The notes: generated by a model not told the origin, from the letters alone. DNA of 64,000 bases from Clytia hemisphaerica (GCA_902728285.1 CACVBU010001366.1:536971-600970); one strand, 5' to 3'; shown: positions 1 to 14,300, counted from the first letter of the stretch. A program made the numbers and translations.

Positions 1-704
1 CACTTTATCCTGCTTTATATCAGAGATTTTTTCAGATTTGGCAGTTACAACTAAAATTCTATATCAAGATTTACAGGATTTTGAGTGCACATTGAATTTA
101 CCATCGCTTTCAGCAGTTTTATTTTCAAGCCAACATCTTGACAATGGGTTGCTTGTTACAGGGATTTGTACAAATAACCAAACATAGAAAATTTTCCAAA
201 TCTTCCAAACAAATAAAAAATGAAACTTTTCCATGTTTCCCTTTTTCGCACATACCACTGAAAACAAAAGTAAAATCAGCCTGCACTCAGAAGTTTTAGT
301 CTAAATTGAGAGAAGGGTATTGAGATTAGATGGGAGATGCTGACATTAGATCTCATTTGAGGATAGTGAGGATAGTGGTTAAAAGTGGTTCCATTGGACA
401 ATTAGTCACATTACTCATTAGCGTACTGCTGCATTGCTTATCAAAGATTAATGCTGCGAAAGTGCTTTATCGTTTACTTGACTGGGCAAGCAAATGAATG
501 CGCCGCAAAACTTCTAAAGGGGTTTATTAAAAAAATAAACTGGCACTTTAAAATGAAATTAACATTAAAAAACTAGCTAAATCTATCTACTTCTTCTCTA
601 AGTCTAAGTCTATTCTTGTGTATCCAGGACACTCTATTCATAATCAATCAATCAACTTTGAACCAGACGGTACTAATCAAAAGGGTGTCTACAGAATTTT
701 TGTT

Positions 705-1115
705 ACCATTTTCAAGGTTTTCAAGGTTTTTTTGGCAATATTCTAGCAATTTTTCAAGGTTTTTTGGGCCATTTATTGGGCCATTTACAGCCATTTATTG
801 GGTATTTTCAAGGTTTTTCAAAACTCAAATTGTTTTAAATAGTACGTATCATCGTTCTTGACGAGGTGCGTGGAAGGCTATTACTACCATTTGGTCTATA
901 AAAATGATTGCGAGCGAAGTGAGCAAGAAAATTTTTGGAGTTTTAGAATCGACCAAAACTTCAGTGAGGACCCAAGCCAAAACAAGACAACTATACTGTG
1001 ACAATCATGCTTTTTCAAGGTTTTCAAGGAATTCTTACAGATTACATTCACTTTCAAGGTTTTCAAGGTTGCTTAGTCCAATTTCAAGGTTTTCAAGGTT
1101 TTCAAGGTCCCGTAG
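705..1115 (+). repeat. TTTCAAGG-type simple repeat, interrupted
   Basis: The octamer-like unit TTTTCAAGG recurs many times in two clusters (about 705-830 and 1013-1115), separated by unrelated sequence. Small open reading frames reading 'FSRFSRF' here are by-products of the repeat. Confidence 0.75.
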
Positions 1116-1424
1116 ACACCCTGAATCAATGTTTCCCTTTGGCATAAACAAGATGCAGAATATTTCAACCTCCACAAAATTTTCAACATCTTTCCAAGAA
1201 TTTCCGAAAGTTTTCTGTGTGTGCATCATCGTTGAGAAAGGTGGAGAAGGTGAAAGTTTTGAGAAGAATGCCTCGTTTGAACTGTTGCAGCTCATCTTGA
1301 TTCACAGATGATGGAATGTATTTACAGGGATGCATAACCTTGCAAATGAGTTCTTTTTATATAATGTAATAAATTTCCTGATGCATAAGCTCGTTTCGTG
1401 TCTCTATGCATTACAATCATTTTA

Positions 1425-1638
1425 ATACCGTAAGTTGGTCTAATCTTAAAATTAAATAGGGATGTCCCTCTTCTAACTTCGACATCCTTCTGTAAAGATA
1501 GAAAAAATAGGAAGGTCAAAATCCTAGATTGAAATTTTCTTTGCTGAGCAATCAGTTGAGGAGTCCATCAGTGATTACGACCTTCCTACCATTCCTATCT
1601 CTAAAGAAGGATGTTGACATTAGACCAACTTACGGTAT
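1425..1638. mobile_element. MITE-like element with 20-bp perfect terminal inverted repeats
   Basis: It begins ATACCGTAAGTTGGTCTAAT and ends with the exact reverse complement. Length is 214 bp with no coding potential; ends inside TA-rich sequence suggest a TA target site. Confidence 0.8.
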
Positions 1639-3551
1639 ATATTTGAATAAACAAACACTTGCACTATTTTTCAACTTTTATTTTTATTTTTAAATGCTTT
1701 TATATGTAGTGATTATAATGAACATTCATGTTTAATGCTACTTAAATATAGAGATGATAGATCTATATAGATAGATATAACTCTCATCTAGTTCTAATAA
1801 TTAATGAGTCACATAATACGCTAACGTACATGATATTAATTCTTCAGTTAGGGAAACCATCCAGGATCCTACCATTTTATCAGCCAGCAAAAATTAAATG
1901 ACACTTGTAAACTCAAGTTTCGTACCATTTTCCAGAGGAAAGACAGAGGCGTCTGCTGCTGAGAGGGTGGTAACCCCAAAACGCCAAAAATGATCATCCA
2001 ACAGAAGGTGAGTTAGTTGCCGCACTAGTTACATCATGCACTCCACCACAGCACGCAATGAACAGTGTTTCAGTGAATATCAATAATTATAAAAATATCT
2101 TATGTGCTTAACTTCAGTAGGCTTTGAGTGCTTCATTGAAGATGAAGGAGGAGAATGATAAAAAATGTGCTGGTTAATTTTGATAAATAGATTTGTTCTA
2201 TCATTGTTGAAAGCAGAAATTTCTTACAGCCAATGTTTGCTATATCTTTTTGGCAAAAAACATTAAGAAAGACACAAACGTAATTTTTTTATGAGTGATA
2301 ATGTTTCCATTTTTTTGATTGCAGCCCCTCGTACAGGAGCCTCGCCAAATGTTCCTAATTGTCCTTGTTGTTCAAATACATCCTGTCAGCTAGTCACACT
2401 AGTGTCCCTCTGAAATGCGTATCAAAGATTAATGTTGCAAAAGCGCTAAATTGTTTATTGACTCGCCAGCAAAAAAAATGCGCCGTAAAACTTCTAAAGG
2501 GATTCATGAAAAATTAGCCTGGCGCTTTTTAATGAAATTAACATTTTCAAAAACTATGAGAAATTGTCTAAAATTTGAGCCATAGATGAAAAAATTTGAG
2601 CCAAGCCAACCTTGAAAACTAATTTGAAGATCAACTTCCCAAGAAAAAGATCTACGGGAGAGACGGAACCCATGAAATTTTGCCGGACCTCAAACACTGA
2701 CCCATTGATATACATGTGCGGAATTATTTTTACTTTTGCGTAGTTGGTGGCGGACACAAACCTTAGTTATTTCTATTTGTGTGTGTATATGATCTAGGCC
2801 TGACAATGGAAACCTAACAATTTTTTATTAACGGCCTTTGTAAAGTGAAAATCTTCTAGAATAGAAGAAAAAATGAAAACACAAAAAGACAATTCCATTT
2901 CATTGTTTGGAATTTAATACACCTTTCCCGTTATTCAAACTTCCTGGAAAAAATGTGTACTCCACTGTTGTGTATAAACTTGTTAGGGAGGTCTAAACGA
3001 ATGCGTTTTGGCCTGCGAGGGGTTAGGGAAAGTGGATTTTCAGCTTTTAACTTTTGATAGCGATCTTTTTTAATAGCAAAAAATTTTCAGGGTGGTCCTA
3101 TTTAGAAAAAGAACATACTAAAATTTGAAGGATTTTGATCGATGGAACTTTAAGAAAAGCTCCAGAGACCAAACGCTGGAGAGCATCAAAATAATGTGTG
3201 TTTATGATTAATGTTTTGTGAATTACGGGAAGGCTTTATTCCAGAATATTATCAACATCAACAATACAATAGCTAAAATCAGTTAGTGGAAGTACCTCAA
3301 CTTTTTACAAGTTATTTTCGCTAATGGAACAAAAAATAAATAAATGAAAAAATATTAATATATTTTTATTATGGAAACCAAATGAGTGAGAGAACAAGAC
3401 AGTCATATAACCTACAAGTTGTAGTTTACCAAATTGTTAAGATAAAATGACATACTTTTTAACAACTTTTTTCCCAGTTTGCAGAATATGGCAAGGCTGC
3501 CAGTCTAAGCTTAAACTCCTATGTCAGGATTAGAAACTAGGCTAGTCTTAC

Positions 3552-3656
3552 CTCTTTTATCTTTTCCTTTACGACAATACAATGCTGACAAGTTGACACA
3601 ACGCATGTGTACATGTACATTGACAAGTAATCCCTGAGAGAAGTTTATATCCAAAT
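3552..3656 (-). CDS. Possible internal exon (weak), minus strand
   Basis: This is a 105-nt open stretch on the minus strand, bounded by a good acceptor (pyrimidine tract then TTGCAG) and a good donor (AGAG|GTAAGA). Its phase fits the exon at 4917-4992. The translation (DLDINFSQGLLVNVHV..., ending CRKGKDKR) is not recognised. It could equally be a chance frame, and no third exon was found. Confidence 0.2.
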
Positions 3657-4916
3657 CTGCAACAAAAACGAAAGTGGTCTCTTCTACTGATTGCTTCCCA
3701 GCGCTCCTTCGCTCCTGTTTATCAACTTTCCACCAATGAGGTTGCTGCATTTCAAACGGCTTTTCTTTTTGGCACCCGTGGCCTCTCAGTGCCTTGCACG
3801 ACGGGCGGCTGTAAAATCCCACCCTTCATGTATTTGTTTCAATCTGTGATCCGTGGCTTAGGTTTTTTCTCATCTTCAATTTACTGAAGAAAGCGGGAAT
3901 TTGATGTGAGAGTTAGATTGCCAACAAAGTACCGTTAAAAATCATTGAATAAAAGAAGAACTTAAAATCTTAAATATTTTCATTTTAAAGAATAGGTGCA
4001 AAAAAGTGAAACATAGAAAAGTTTCATTTTTCATTGAATTACAGTAATCGAAATGAGAGACTTGGAAAATGTTCTATGTTTAGTTTTTTGCACAAACTCC
4101 TGCAACTATGGGCGAGCACCCAGTTGCTAAGATGTTGGCTTGAAATCGAAAATGAAACCACTCAAAACAAAAGTAAAATCGGCCCGTACTCGAAATCCCG
4201 TAATCTTGATATACGAGTTTAAGTCTACACTGGCTGCACTCAAGGAAAAATTTGGAAATACCAAGTTCCGCACTGGAAGAGCGCACCTGAAAAATTTTTG
4301 TCCGGACAAGGTGCATATATATATACCTTGGAAATTGGCCCAAAAAGGCAAAAAAAGGCTAAAATTAGCTGCACTTGAGGAGAAAATAGCGAAACTCTGC
4401 ATTTAGGGTTGAAAAACTGTCTGCACTTGCACCTGAAACCTTAAAATTTGCACCTGCACTCAACTTTTTCCGAGTCGTGCACTCGAGATCTTGACACTTG
4501 AGCAAACGTGCCACACTTCTGCAAACTGCTAATTGGCTTTTTTCTACGTCAATTTTTTGAAGCGTAGGAGAATGTGTCTATCTATAAGGGATTTTATAAC
4601 ACTTCATGGCAGATTAAAAAGACGATCAGAAAACAAAAGCTTCTTCATTTTTCATTTTCGCATATTTATGATGAGGAAGAAAAGAATGAAATTTTCAGAA
4701 GATGCTTTATTCGATATGAGGATTCCCATTTCCTTAAAATCGCAATTCCCCATGGTTGCAAAATGGTGGCAATGGGTAATTCCTTTGTTCTTTTGCTATT
4801 TTCTTTTGTTCTGTGTGTCGTAAAGACGCTTCACAAATCGAAGTACTTCCACTGACTGAAAATATGTATGTGGCACCAAAATTTTATGGAAAATATATAA
4901 AAAAATCACTACAAAC

Positions 4917-4992
4917 CTTCATAAGACAGCTTCTCGATTTCTGCTTGAGATTTTTCAGGTGTCTCATCTTTCATTTCAATATCTTCACCCAT
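4917..4992 (-). CDS. Putative first coding exon of a divergent minus-strand gene
   Basis: On the minus strand an ATG at 4992 opens 25 codons rich in Glu and Lys (MGEDIEMKDETPEK...), followed by a donor-like AAG|GTTTGT. Without splicing it would stop three codons later. It lies 360 bp from the SNX4 start in head-to-head orientation, as expected of a shared promoter. The acidic N-terminus recalls several proteasome lid subunits, but that resemblance is too weak to name it. The only candidate next exon I see in matching phase is 3552-3656. Most of the gene, if real, should lie before or within the first 4.9 kb, which otherwise looks repetitive. Confidence 0.35.
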
Positions 4993-5351
4993 TTTGAAGG
5001 AACAGTTAGATGGACAATTTAAATTTGATTTCGTGGTGAATTCTTCTTTCCAATTTGAGCACTAATAAATTTCCCGCTACTCGGCTACCATTAATGATGC
5101 AGCACTTTTAGAGTTCACCCTCCTTCAAAAATAATAACAAAATAGTACTTTTACTCTGAATTCAGCTCGCTGGAGGAGAGCTTTGGGCTTGTGCCCGGGC
5201 TAGAGGACTTACCGTCGGTGAGGCATATAGGCGGAAGTTCACAACCCAAAGGTCAATCTACTCTACAGCAAAAGGCAAAAGTGCACAGTTTTTTTACTGC
5301 CTTCTTCTTTGACATCTATACAGGAATACATACAGGAAAAACTGAAATTAA
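4993..5351. promoter_or_regulatory. Candidate bidirectional promoter between SNX4 and the divergent exon
   Basis: A 359-bp gap separates two outward-facing ATGs. No clear TATA box or CpG cluster was seen. It is proposed only from the divergent arrangement and depends on the minus-strand exon being real. Confidence 0.25.
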
Positions 5352-8300
5352 ATGGCTTACAGAAAAGGTGAATCGCATATGGAGGGAAATAAGAAACTCT
5401 ACTTTCCAGAAGGGGCACTTTTAAATCAAATGGAAGTTGCTGTTGTCGAATCTGAAAGAAGAAAAAGTGAAATTTTGAAAGAGCCCTTTGTTGTTTATCT
5501 AGTAGAATCAAGGTAATTTATCTATTGTCTTTTAATTTATTTGAAGGGTACTATCATGAGCATGCCTCCTAGATGGAGTTAAAAGGGAATGACAATTGGA
5601 ATAAAAATTTAGGGGAGGGAGGGGCAGAAAATTTAAGATATACTGTGTTTATCAGCTAGCTAGAAAAAAGAATTGTAGCTAGATCATTCAGCAAATTTAT
5701 CTTGGTAAATAGCCTTCTACTCCCCTTCAAACATGTACAAATCTAGAGAAATCTTCAAAAGAATCTTATGTTTTGGGGCAATGTATATAGAGTGTGTGAA
5801 GAAAGGTGTGAGCTGCCAAGATTTGGGTGGTGTGACGTGGTGGTGTGCTATCTGGCTGATAATAAGGTCAAAGTTTGAGGCTCGATGCTATATAATGAAA
5901 AATTTCAGATCAATCAATATCCAATCAATCGATATAAGTTAATATTGATTGTGTTGTGGTGCGGGAGTCTGGTGGATGTTCATCCAAAACTGGCCGCGCT
6001 TTTTGAATGAAATTAAAAATTTTAAAAAAATTTGAGAAATTACCTAAATTTCAGATCATAGATAAAAATATTTGACCCATGCCAACCTCGAAAGAAATAG
6101 ACCTTTCTGCTGTTTGTACTCCATCCTTGGATTATATGCAAAAATACAGAAACTGAAACAGCCGTGGTTGGATTTAGTTGGAAAATATGCAAAAAATATG
6201 CATAAGTTGCAAAACACATGCATAAGTTTACACAAAGATTACCGCCAACTGCTCTAACTTGAGACTATCTGATAAAACATGGGACGGCAATTCGGCCACC
6301 ATTTCACCGAACCTCCAAAGTCATTTGATTTGAGTTACCGTAGAGTCGTTTAATCTCGACATACGTCTTGCAATCTCGACATAGCTGTAGGCTGGTCTTC
6401 GAAATAAAAAATCAAACATAAACAAATACATACCAAAGTTATCAATCAATCACTAAAATGTACTCTCTCTCTATCACGTCACAGATTGTTAATATAATAT
6501 GAGAAATGTGAAGTGTTATTACTTATACTTATATTTGAAAAGAAAACTTTAACGATGTAGTAATCGCTAAAAACTAATTAGCATGCTTTCAACGAAGATG
6601 TCTAAATCACAACAACACAACATTTTGCACGCGAGGAATTTTTTAGTAGACATTTTTACCGTGAACCGAAAATAATAAAAAGAACCCGGTTTCCTTTTGA
6701 ATTTAATGTGACCGCCATACTGGCCATCACGGCGTGCGGCCTGTTAGCGCCTAGAGCGTGTGTTTTTATATAAAAGGAAGGGGAAACCAGGCTAAGCGCG
6801 CGAATTATTTTTATCACGTGACTTGAAGCGTAATAAAGTTGTAAAATTTTAATGATGGACACGAGAAAGTTACGAGGAAGTTTGCATGCGTTTCGTGTGT
6901 TGTGTAAAACTGCTTATAATTTGGCTTTCTTTTTAATTGAAATGATTGCAATGTTTACTGAACTTCTAGTTTGATGGATGAACTTGTTCGATAAGAATGA
7001 TACCAAGAATTTCATTCAAGGTTTGTTTTGATTATTTTACAGATCCGGTGTCGAGATTGCAAGACGTATGTCGAGATTAAACGACTCTACGGTAATGAAC
7101 AGCGTATTAAAAAATACACAATTTCTCTTCACCGGCGAGTAGGCTTTTAAATCGAAATATGAAAAAAATCCGTAGTGGAACACGTACGCGAGTGTCTGGA
7201 ACGTAGAAGAACAACTTAGTGACAAAATTTCTATTTCTATTTTTTAATTAGCATAAACTTATTATAAAGTTATTCTCGCCAATGTAACATAAATAATAAA
7301 ATGAAAACATTAAAAGTGGTCTAGCTTCATAATAAATAATAAATAATAAAAATTGATTTATTTTGTATGTATAAAAGTTGATAAAATAATTTAAAAATCT
7401 AAAAAATCTAAAAATATTTCTTCTGTGGCTTAAAATTTATTAAGAAAAGAAAGGAACTAGCATTTCTATTTTTTCTATTTGGTTGAGTTGCAGGAGGCTT
7501 TCAGGCCTATTTTCGCAACTATAGACGCTTTCAATGAGCGCCCCGTCAGCACCTTGGACTGACTACCCAATTCTCCTCACATGGCATGGGTTGACCCGGG
7601 CGAAGGTTCATTCACTTGCCAAGTGAACCGCTGCGAGTGGGAATCGAACCTCAGTCGCCTGTGCAGTAACCAAGGTCAATGACCACTATACCACAGCGCC
7701 TTTAGCATTGTTGGTTTAGTTAACAGGAAATTATTTCACGGAAATATGAAGAAAAAGGATCAAGTGAATTTGTTTATTAGAGTTTGACATTAGACGGAGG
7801 CTTAACTGATAGGTTTAATAAAATTTAAGAGTATATTGGAATTTTGATTAGAGTATAGGCTACCGGCTTTGTGCTTGCTTGTGAAATAAGGCTTAGCTAG
7901 GTTATGGTTTCTCAAAACTAGTAACTAACAAAAATATATAAAGTACTAGTTTATAATTTTTCAGCTTCTTTCTTGAAGTCTTACAGATCCTTTATGTTGG
8001 TCAATTTGGTTGGTAATTTGTTCCATTTAATGGAACTATGATAGTTTGATGGTTTTAGGTAGAAAAGAGTTTGAATAGATCTGTATCCTCCCCAGAATTT
8101 GGTTAAACTTAAGATTAACATACCTTTGTTTCTCTGGAATCATTTCTTTGTTTAAATATTTTGTTTTGTAGTAGATCTCATACAACATTTTGACTCGAGC
8201 TATGCTTCTTTGTTCATTTAGTGTTTTCAGTTTAGCAGTTTCTTAATGATGTTGGGCTAACTGTTCTTTGCCATGAGTTGAAGATCCATCGTAGGCATTT

Positions 8301-11300
8301 TCGCTGAACCATTTCAATTTTTGATTTCAATGTTTCATTTTGCGTCGGATCCTAAACTGTGGAAGTATACTCTAGAGTGGGTCTAATAAAGTTGTGTTTC
8401 TGAATCACTTTTCATCAAGTTTCTTTGCAAAAAGAATCTTGTGTTATTTGCTTTAGCACATATGTTAGAAATGTGAGTATTCCATTTTAAATCCTTTTGC
8501 ATACTTACACCAAGATATTTCGCCTTTTTTACCATCTCAAGCTGTTGTCCGTGTACCTGGTATTCTGAATCAATTATATTTCGTTTATTTGTTATCCTTA
8601 AAATCTTACACTTCTCTGGGTGAAACTCCATGCTCCACTTTTTCTCCCAATCAGCAAGTTTATCTAGGTCAGACTGTAGTTGCTCGCAATCTTTGATAGA
8701 TTGTATCTTTCGGTAAAGGTAGGAATCATCAGCAAATAAAGCCAGTTTTGAGTCTGTCTCAAGTGGCATGTCATTTATGTAGGCAAGAAAGAGGAGGGGA
8801 CCAAGAACGGTACCTTGGGGGACACCTGACATGACTGCTGTTTGTTTAGACAATTTTCCTCGAACAACAACACGTTGGGTTCGATCTTGAAGAAAGTCTG
8901 TTATCCAATGTAATATGTCACCATTTATACCATAATGGTGGTGGTTATACCAAAACGATGGAGCGTTTGACGTCACACGTGTGACAAGTTACACGCTCAT
9001 TATTTGTTAATCCCATTGGGCGATAGGTGGTTAGGCGTTGGGCGTTCTCTAATTCTCAAATCGGCATCCGGTCATTTTGAATGAAAAAAAGTTATCGTGA
9101 TATGTTATGACAGAAAGTATGATTGATAAATTTGTTGTCAAAAAGATTTAACAGTAAGTGAAAATACAGGCCAGATATCAATCCCATGTTTCGACCAATC
9201 GTCCCAAGCTAGAGCAGTTGACGGTATAAAGCCAACAGCGTATCTTGAGAAGAAACATTATACTCATTAAAACAATAAAAGATCAAACTTCATAATTCAA
9301 AAAGAAACACTTACAAACATTAAAAAGGAAACTGATGTCTTTTCTTTGTATTTTTCAAGGAAACTGAAGTCTTTTCTTCATATCTTCCAAGGAAAATGAT
9401 GTCTTTTCTTTGTATTTCCAAGGAAACTGAAGTCTTTTCTTTTTCTTTGTATTTTCCAAGGAAACTCATGTCCATTCTTTGTATTTTCAAAGGGAACTGA
9501 AATTCTTTCCTTTGTATATTCCAAGGAAACTGAAATCCTTTCCTTTTTATTTTCCAAGGAAACTGATGTCTTTTCTTTGTATTTTCAAAGGAAAATGAAG
9601 TCCATTCTTCGTATTTTCAAAGGAAAATTAAGTCCATTCTTCGTATTTTCAAAGGAAAATGAAGTCCATTCTTCGTATTTTCAAAGGAAAATTAAGTCCA
9701 TTCTTCGCATTTTCAAAGGAAAATAAAGTCAAAATTTTTCTTTGTATTTTCAAAGAAAACTGAAGTCAAAATTTTTCTTTGCATTTTTTAAAAGGGAACT
9801 GAAATTTTTTCCTTTGTATTTTCCAAGGAAACTGAAATCCTTTTCTTACTTTGTAATTTCAAAGGAAAATGAAGTCCATTCTTCGTATTTTCAAAGGAAA
9901 ATGAAGTCCATTCTTTGTATTTTCAAAGGAAAATGAAGTCCATTCTTCATATTTTCAAAGGAAAATGAAGTCCATTCTTCATATTTTCAAAGGAAAATGA
10001 AGTTCATTCTTCATATTTTCAAAGGAAAATGAAGTTCATTCTTGGATTTTCCAAATTAAAAAAGGGTATTTTTGCGCAAAAATATGATAACATGGATCTA
10101 AAAATGCCTTTGACAGATTTTTTTTTGACCTGCTCAGTAAATTTAATCATCATTTTTCAAGTTAAGGCTTAAAGCAAATGCTTTTTAATTTTTCATTCCA
10201 ATTAAAGCTGTTCCAAAAACAGCGTGCTGATATTTTGGCCACATGACTAGGTAAACCCAACTTAAATTTGTTTTCTCAATATTTCAAAACCCCTGTCATG
10301 TGATGTGTAAAAAATGAGGTATTGCTTTTTGTGATATCCTTTAAAAATCCCTTATTACAGCTTACCTTATTACATGAAAATAAATATGCAAGTATTCATC
10401 GGCCTTGAAATTAACACGCAAAAAATTAACACAAATTTTATTTGCTTTTTTAAGGACACCACGGCTGGTTTTAATTCAGGGGGTTTTTATTAACACGAAA
10501 TTTTTCAATTCGTGTTAATAAAATGACTAGTAATATTCGTGTAATAAGGTAACATGCTTTGACACTTTTTGCTTGAATCTACTAAGGTTTTGTTAAAAAT
10601 GTGGCACAAAAGGGTAGTGTTTTATCCTTTTAAAAATGAACAGTTATTGATTTATTTCAAGGTAGCATAGTAATGTTTTCATTTTTCTTCTAAGCTCAAC
10701 TTGGGTGCAATTTTTCAATTATTCACGTTCAAATCAGCTCTTCCTTGAACTTTAAATTCATAACCTTTCTTACCTTTGTTTATTTCATTATGTTTTTGAA
10801 TTTTTAGACCTGTTGAAAACCATCTTGGCTCTGAACCAGAATGTGCACTGTGGAGGCGTTACAGTGAGTTTGAACTACTCAGAAATTTCCTTATGGCAAA
10901 CTACCCTTATGTAAGTCACATTTTTATTACTTTATTGTATAATTTCTAGGAGAAGTGTCAAGACTTAAAACTTTGATTGATTATAACCTTGCAATACAGG
11001 TATACTTAGATATTGTGTTTGATATTATAGTCACAGGCATCTTATATAAAAACACTAGATAGAGCTACTCCGTCACTAGCTGAAGCAAAAAAATCTGCTA
11101 TCTTGAACTAAGTGACGTCACAATTTGGCTTTGTGTGATCCTTGAAATTTTGAAGTCATTGCAGTGTCAAAAAACTTCAATAAAACCAAGAATTCAACTG
11201 TGACCTACTTTGACCTACTAATGGCAAAGATGACAGATTATATTGCTCCACCTGTCGTTGCTTGGGAAATATACAAAGTAGCTACAAAATAGGAGTGTTT

Positions 11301-14300
11301 TATATAAGATATCTGTGTATGAATTATGCCAATAAAACAAATTTCAAATTTTGAAAACAGTTTTAAAAAAATCAAAGAGGCCTCAGCTAGCTTTTGTTTG
11401 GGGTATTGTTCTGATTTCTTAATTTGTAATTGCCTTTCAGATTGTTTTGCCACCATTGCCAGAGAAGCGTGTAAGTTTACATTATCAATTTCCTAATTGA
11501 CAGGCCATATTTCAAGTCCTTTTAGCATCCAGTTATCGGATGCTGCCCTTCCAGAAATCACTATAATTTTGGTAAAAATAGCTTTTTTTAGTGGAAAAAC
11601 ACTAGAAAAGTGCCCTTTTTGGCCACCAACGGAGGCTGCCCTGCTTTTCTAAAATATGGCCTGTTTGATCAAATACTTCAAATACTTATTATTATCAAAT
11701 ACTGTGTTTGTGTTTGTGATTTCTAACTAATCTTTATTTACACACCCAACAATTACATTATCTTGTTAATAAAGTATCCATGGACAATTATAGCAATAAG
11801 TATTTGGTCACTATGCTTTCTTAGTAACTAATCATTTATTACACTTATCTTTAAACATCAGACATCATATACATTAACTTTAACAACTTTTTACATCATT
11901 CATTAAAGTCAACTTTCATCATTATCAGAAACAAATGTCATTTACACGTTTTTTATAAGCATAGGGTAAAGAGACTTGCTTATGTAATGGTGCAATCTGC
12001 ACATTAAGCAAGTTTTTTGTATTATGGAAGATTGCATGCTTTGTTAATGTTATAGACTGAGACTCAGCATTATAGGCAATGCTTAAGTTTTTCCAAGATT
12101 TGATTCTGGATATGCTTATAAGCTTTATGCTTGTAAAAAACGTGTACATTACAAGATAAAGTCATTTACTAATGAGAACGGCAGACCATTATGATAATAC
12201 ACATTTTCATTTTACATGTCATCTAACTAACTTCATACATTACCCATCAAGTTAAGGTCACTTCCATTGGCTTTCAAGCCTATTCCTTTTCAGATCAATG
12301 TTCAGAAGTTTCAAATCGCCCATGATAAGTTTGATCCTGACTTCATTGAGAGGAGGAGACAAGGTCTAGAAGTAAGAATCCGTACTGTTTCACACTATCC
12401 TTTTTTCTGTGAACTTAAAATCAGGAAGGTTGCATGGCAATTCAAATAACTGTAGAGTCAATTTTTTTTTCTCAACATTTCACTTGTATCCCTATGGAAT
12501 TCTGCCACTTACCAAACCTTACCCCCTTTGAACGAAAATGGATCTCCTCAACAGGGGTATAAGGTTTTTTTCTGGCAAAGCCCATAATATCTAATACTCT
12601 TTATTTGTCAATCTTTATCATCCTGAGCAATACAATACAATATCCCTAGATGGTTCCTGTCCCTTAAGGATTCTCGTACCTGCTCTTATTGCATAACACA
12701 CAAGATGAATTTTTTTCTTCACTTCAGTGTTTCTTATTGAGATTGGCTTCTCACCCTGTCATCTCTCAAGATGGAGTTTTCAGGGGCTTTTTGAAACAGG
12801 TATGATTCAATTTCAAACACCCTTGAATTTTTGTTACATTCAGTGTTAAAAGTTCTTCCATCTCAGCAAAGTGAATAAAGACACTTTTCCGTCTCAAAAT
12901 TCTACATAATTTGAGATGAGCTGGAGTTTTTATAAGATACCTCACTAATTGGTCATTTGAAGTGATAGAGATGACGCGTTCTTTAGAAAAAGTAACAAAA
13001 TTGTTTTATTACTGGTTAACTACCAACCAAATCAAATAAGAGCTTGTAAAAACTCCAGCTTGACCCCATAATTTACTTGTTGTAAATTGTGCTAATTTGC
13101 TGTGTAAAATCCATTTTTGTCTCGGGTGAAAAACCCTACTTTGAATACTGCTACATTATTTTGGTACACTTTAGAATGTTCAGTCTCAAAACAATTTTGC
13201 ACTTGTAAGCCATTAAAATCTAGACAAAAAGAGTTTGAATTCGGGCATTGAAGAGTTGATATACCATTTTTAAACAATTCTACTGCTGCTGTATTGTTAA
13301 AAGTACCATTATCCTGTATTCTTAGGAAGAGGGGTGGAAAGAAAGTGTGGCTGCTACAAACTGGCAACAGAAAGTAGATGGTCGGTTCAAAAGTATTTCC
13401 GCTTCATTGAGCATAAAAAAACCAGACCAGTATGTTATAATTTTGAATTGAATCTCATTTTTGACTAAACTAAAACAACAGAATCTGAATCTGAATCTGA
13501 AATCTTATCCAGCTCGAAAACTTCACAATCAGAAATCCTTCTTTTTCCAGGGTCTATATTATATTATTATAATACTAGTATATCCCCAAAAAAGCTAATG
13601 TTCTGACATTTACATTTTACAGTTCAATGACTGCTTTGTTTGCTTACTTTAGACGATTTGAGAACATCAAAAACTATGCAGAAAGCTTAAACACAAATAT
13701 CAATGGTATATTAAAGATTCAACAGGTATAATTTAGTAGGAGTATAAACATCTAATGTTCTTGTTACTTGTATTTTGTATTTTGAGTTTGTTACCAAACA
13801 CAATTGAAACCTGTGTTCCTATAAACAAGAGACCGTCAGGAATCATAGTGTGCAGAGGGGTCTGAACCCCCCCATTAAATTTCATCCCCCCTATTTGATC
13901 CCGCACCATTTAGGGTATAATTTTAGTAGGATGTATATAAACACTAAGTTTCTTGTTACTTGTATTTTGTATTTTGATTTTTGTACCAAAAATTGATACC
14001 ATTTGTTCCCTATAAAACAAGAGAACCGTCCGGAAACATGTGTGCAGAGGGTCTGGATCCCCCCCCCCAATTACTATTTCCTTCCCCTCCTATTAAAGGT
14101 ATCCCCCCCTTATTTTTTTTTTTCTCCCCCCCATCTTACATGCTTCCCCCCCCCCCCCCATCCCCCCCCCCTATTGGGTCCCCCCCCCACCATTCCTTCC
14201 TTTTTATGTGAATCTTCATAGTCCCCCCCTTCCCTAGAAATAAACCCCCCCTTTCTATAAACCCCCCGCAATTTCCTAGTGAAATTTTATGACTTAAATC

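Larger units (their letters stand above)
1..4900. repeat. Repeat-rich stretch upstream of SNX4
   Basis: No confident gene is seen. Copies of dispersed families include a unit at about 430-560, again at 2400-2640, with its end also at 5990-6090 (shared tracts around 'GCGCCG.AAAACTTCTAAAG'). Another family occurs inverted at about 64-300 and directly at 4085-4200. A TTTCAAGG-rich simple repeat runs over 705-1115 and an inverted-repeat element over 1425-1638. Short open frames here lack splice context or homology. Confidence 0.5.

Noticed and set aside
616..1311. Overlapping plus and minus open frames (81, 135 and 86 aa) rich in FSRF or ENLE
   Set aside because: They are translations of the TTTCAAGG simple repeat and have no independent support.
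1936..2412. Possible plus-strand terminal exons (1936-1993 and 2325-2412, the latter Cys-rich)
   Set aside because: Acceptor-like sites are present, but the second overlaps a dispersed repeat shared with 400-560 and no upstream exons join them.
4140..4406. 88-aa plus frame and overlapping minus frames
   Set aside because: It overlaps a repeat also found at 64-300 and lacks splice or homology support.
7630..7701. Functional tRNA gene
   Set aside because: A and B boxes are good, but the T and acceptor stems pair poorly and a SINE body follows.
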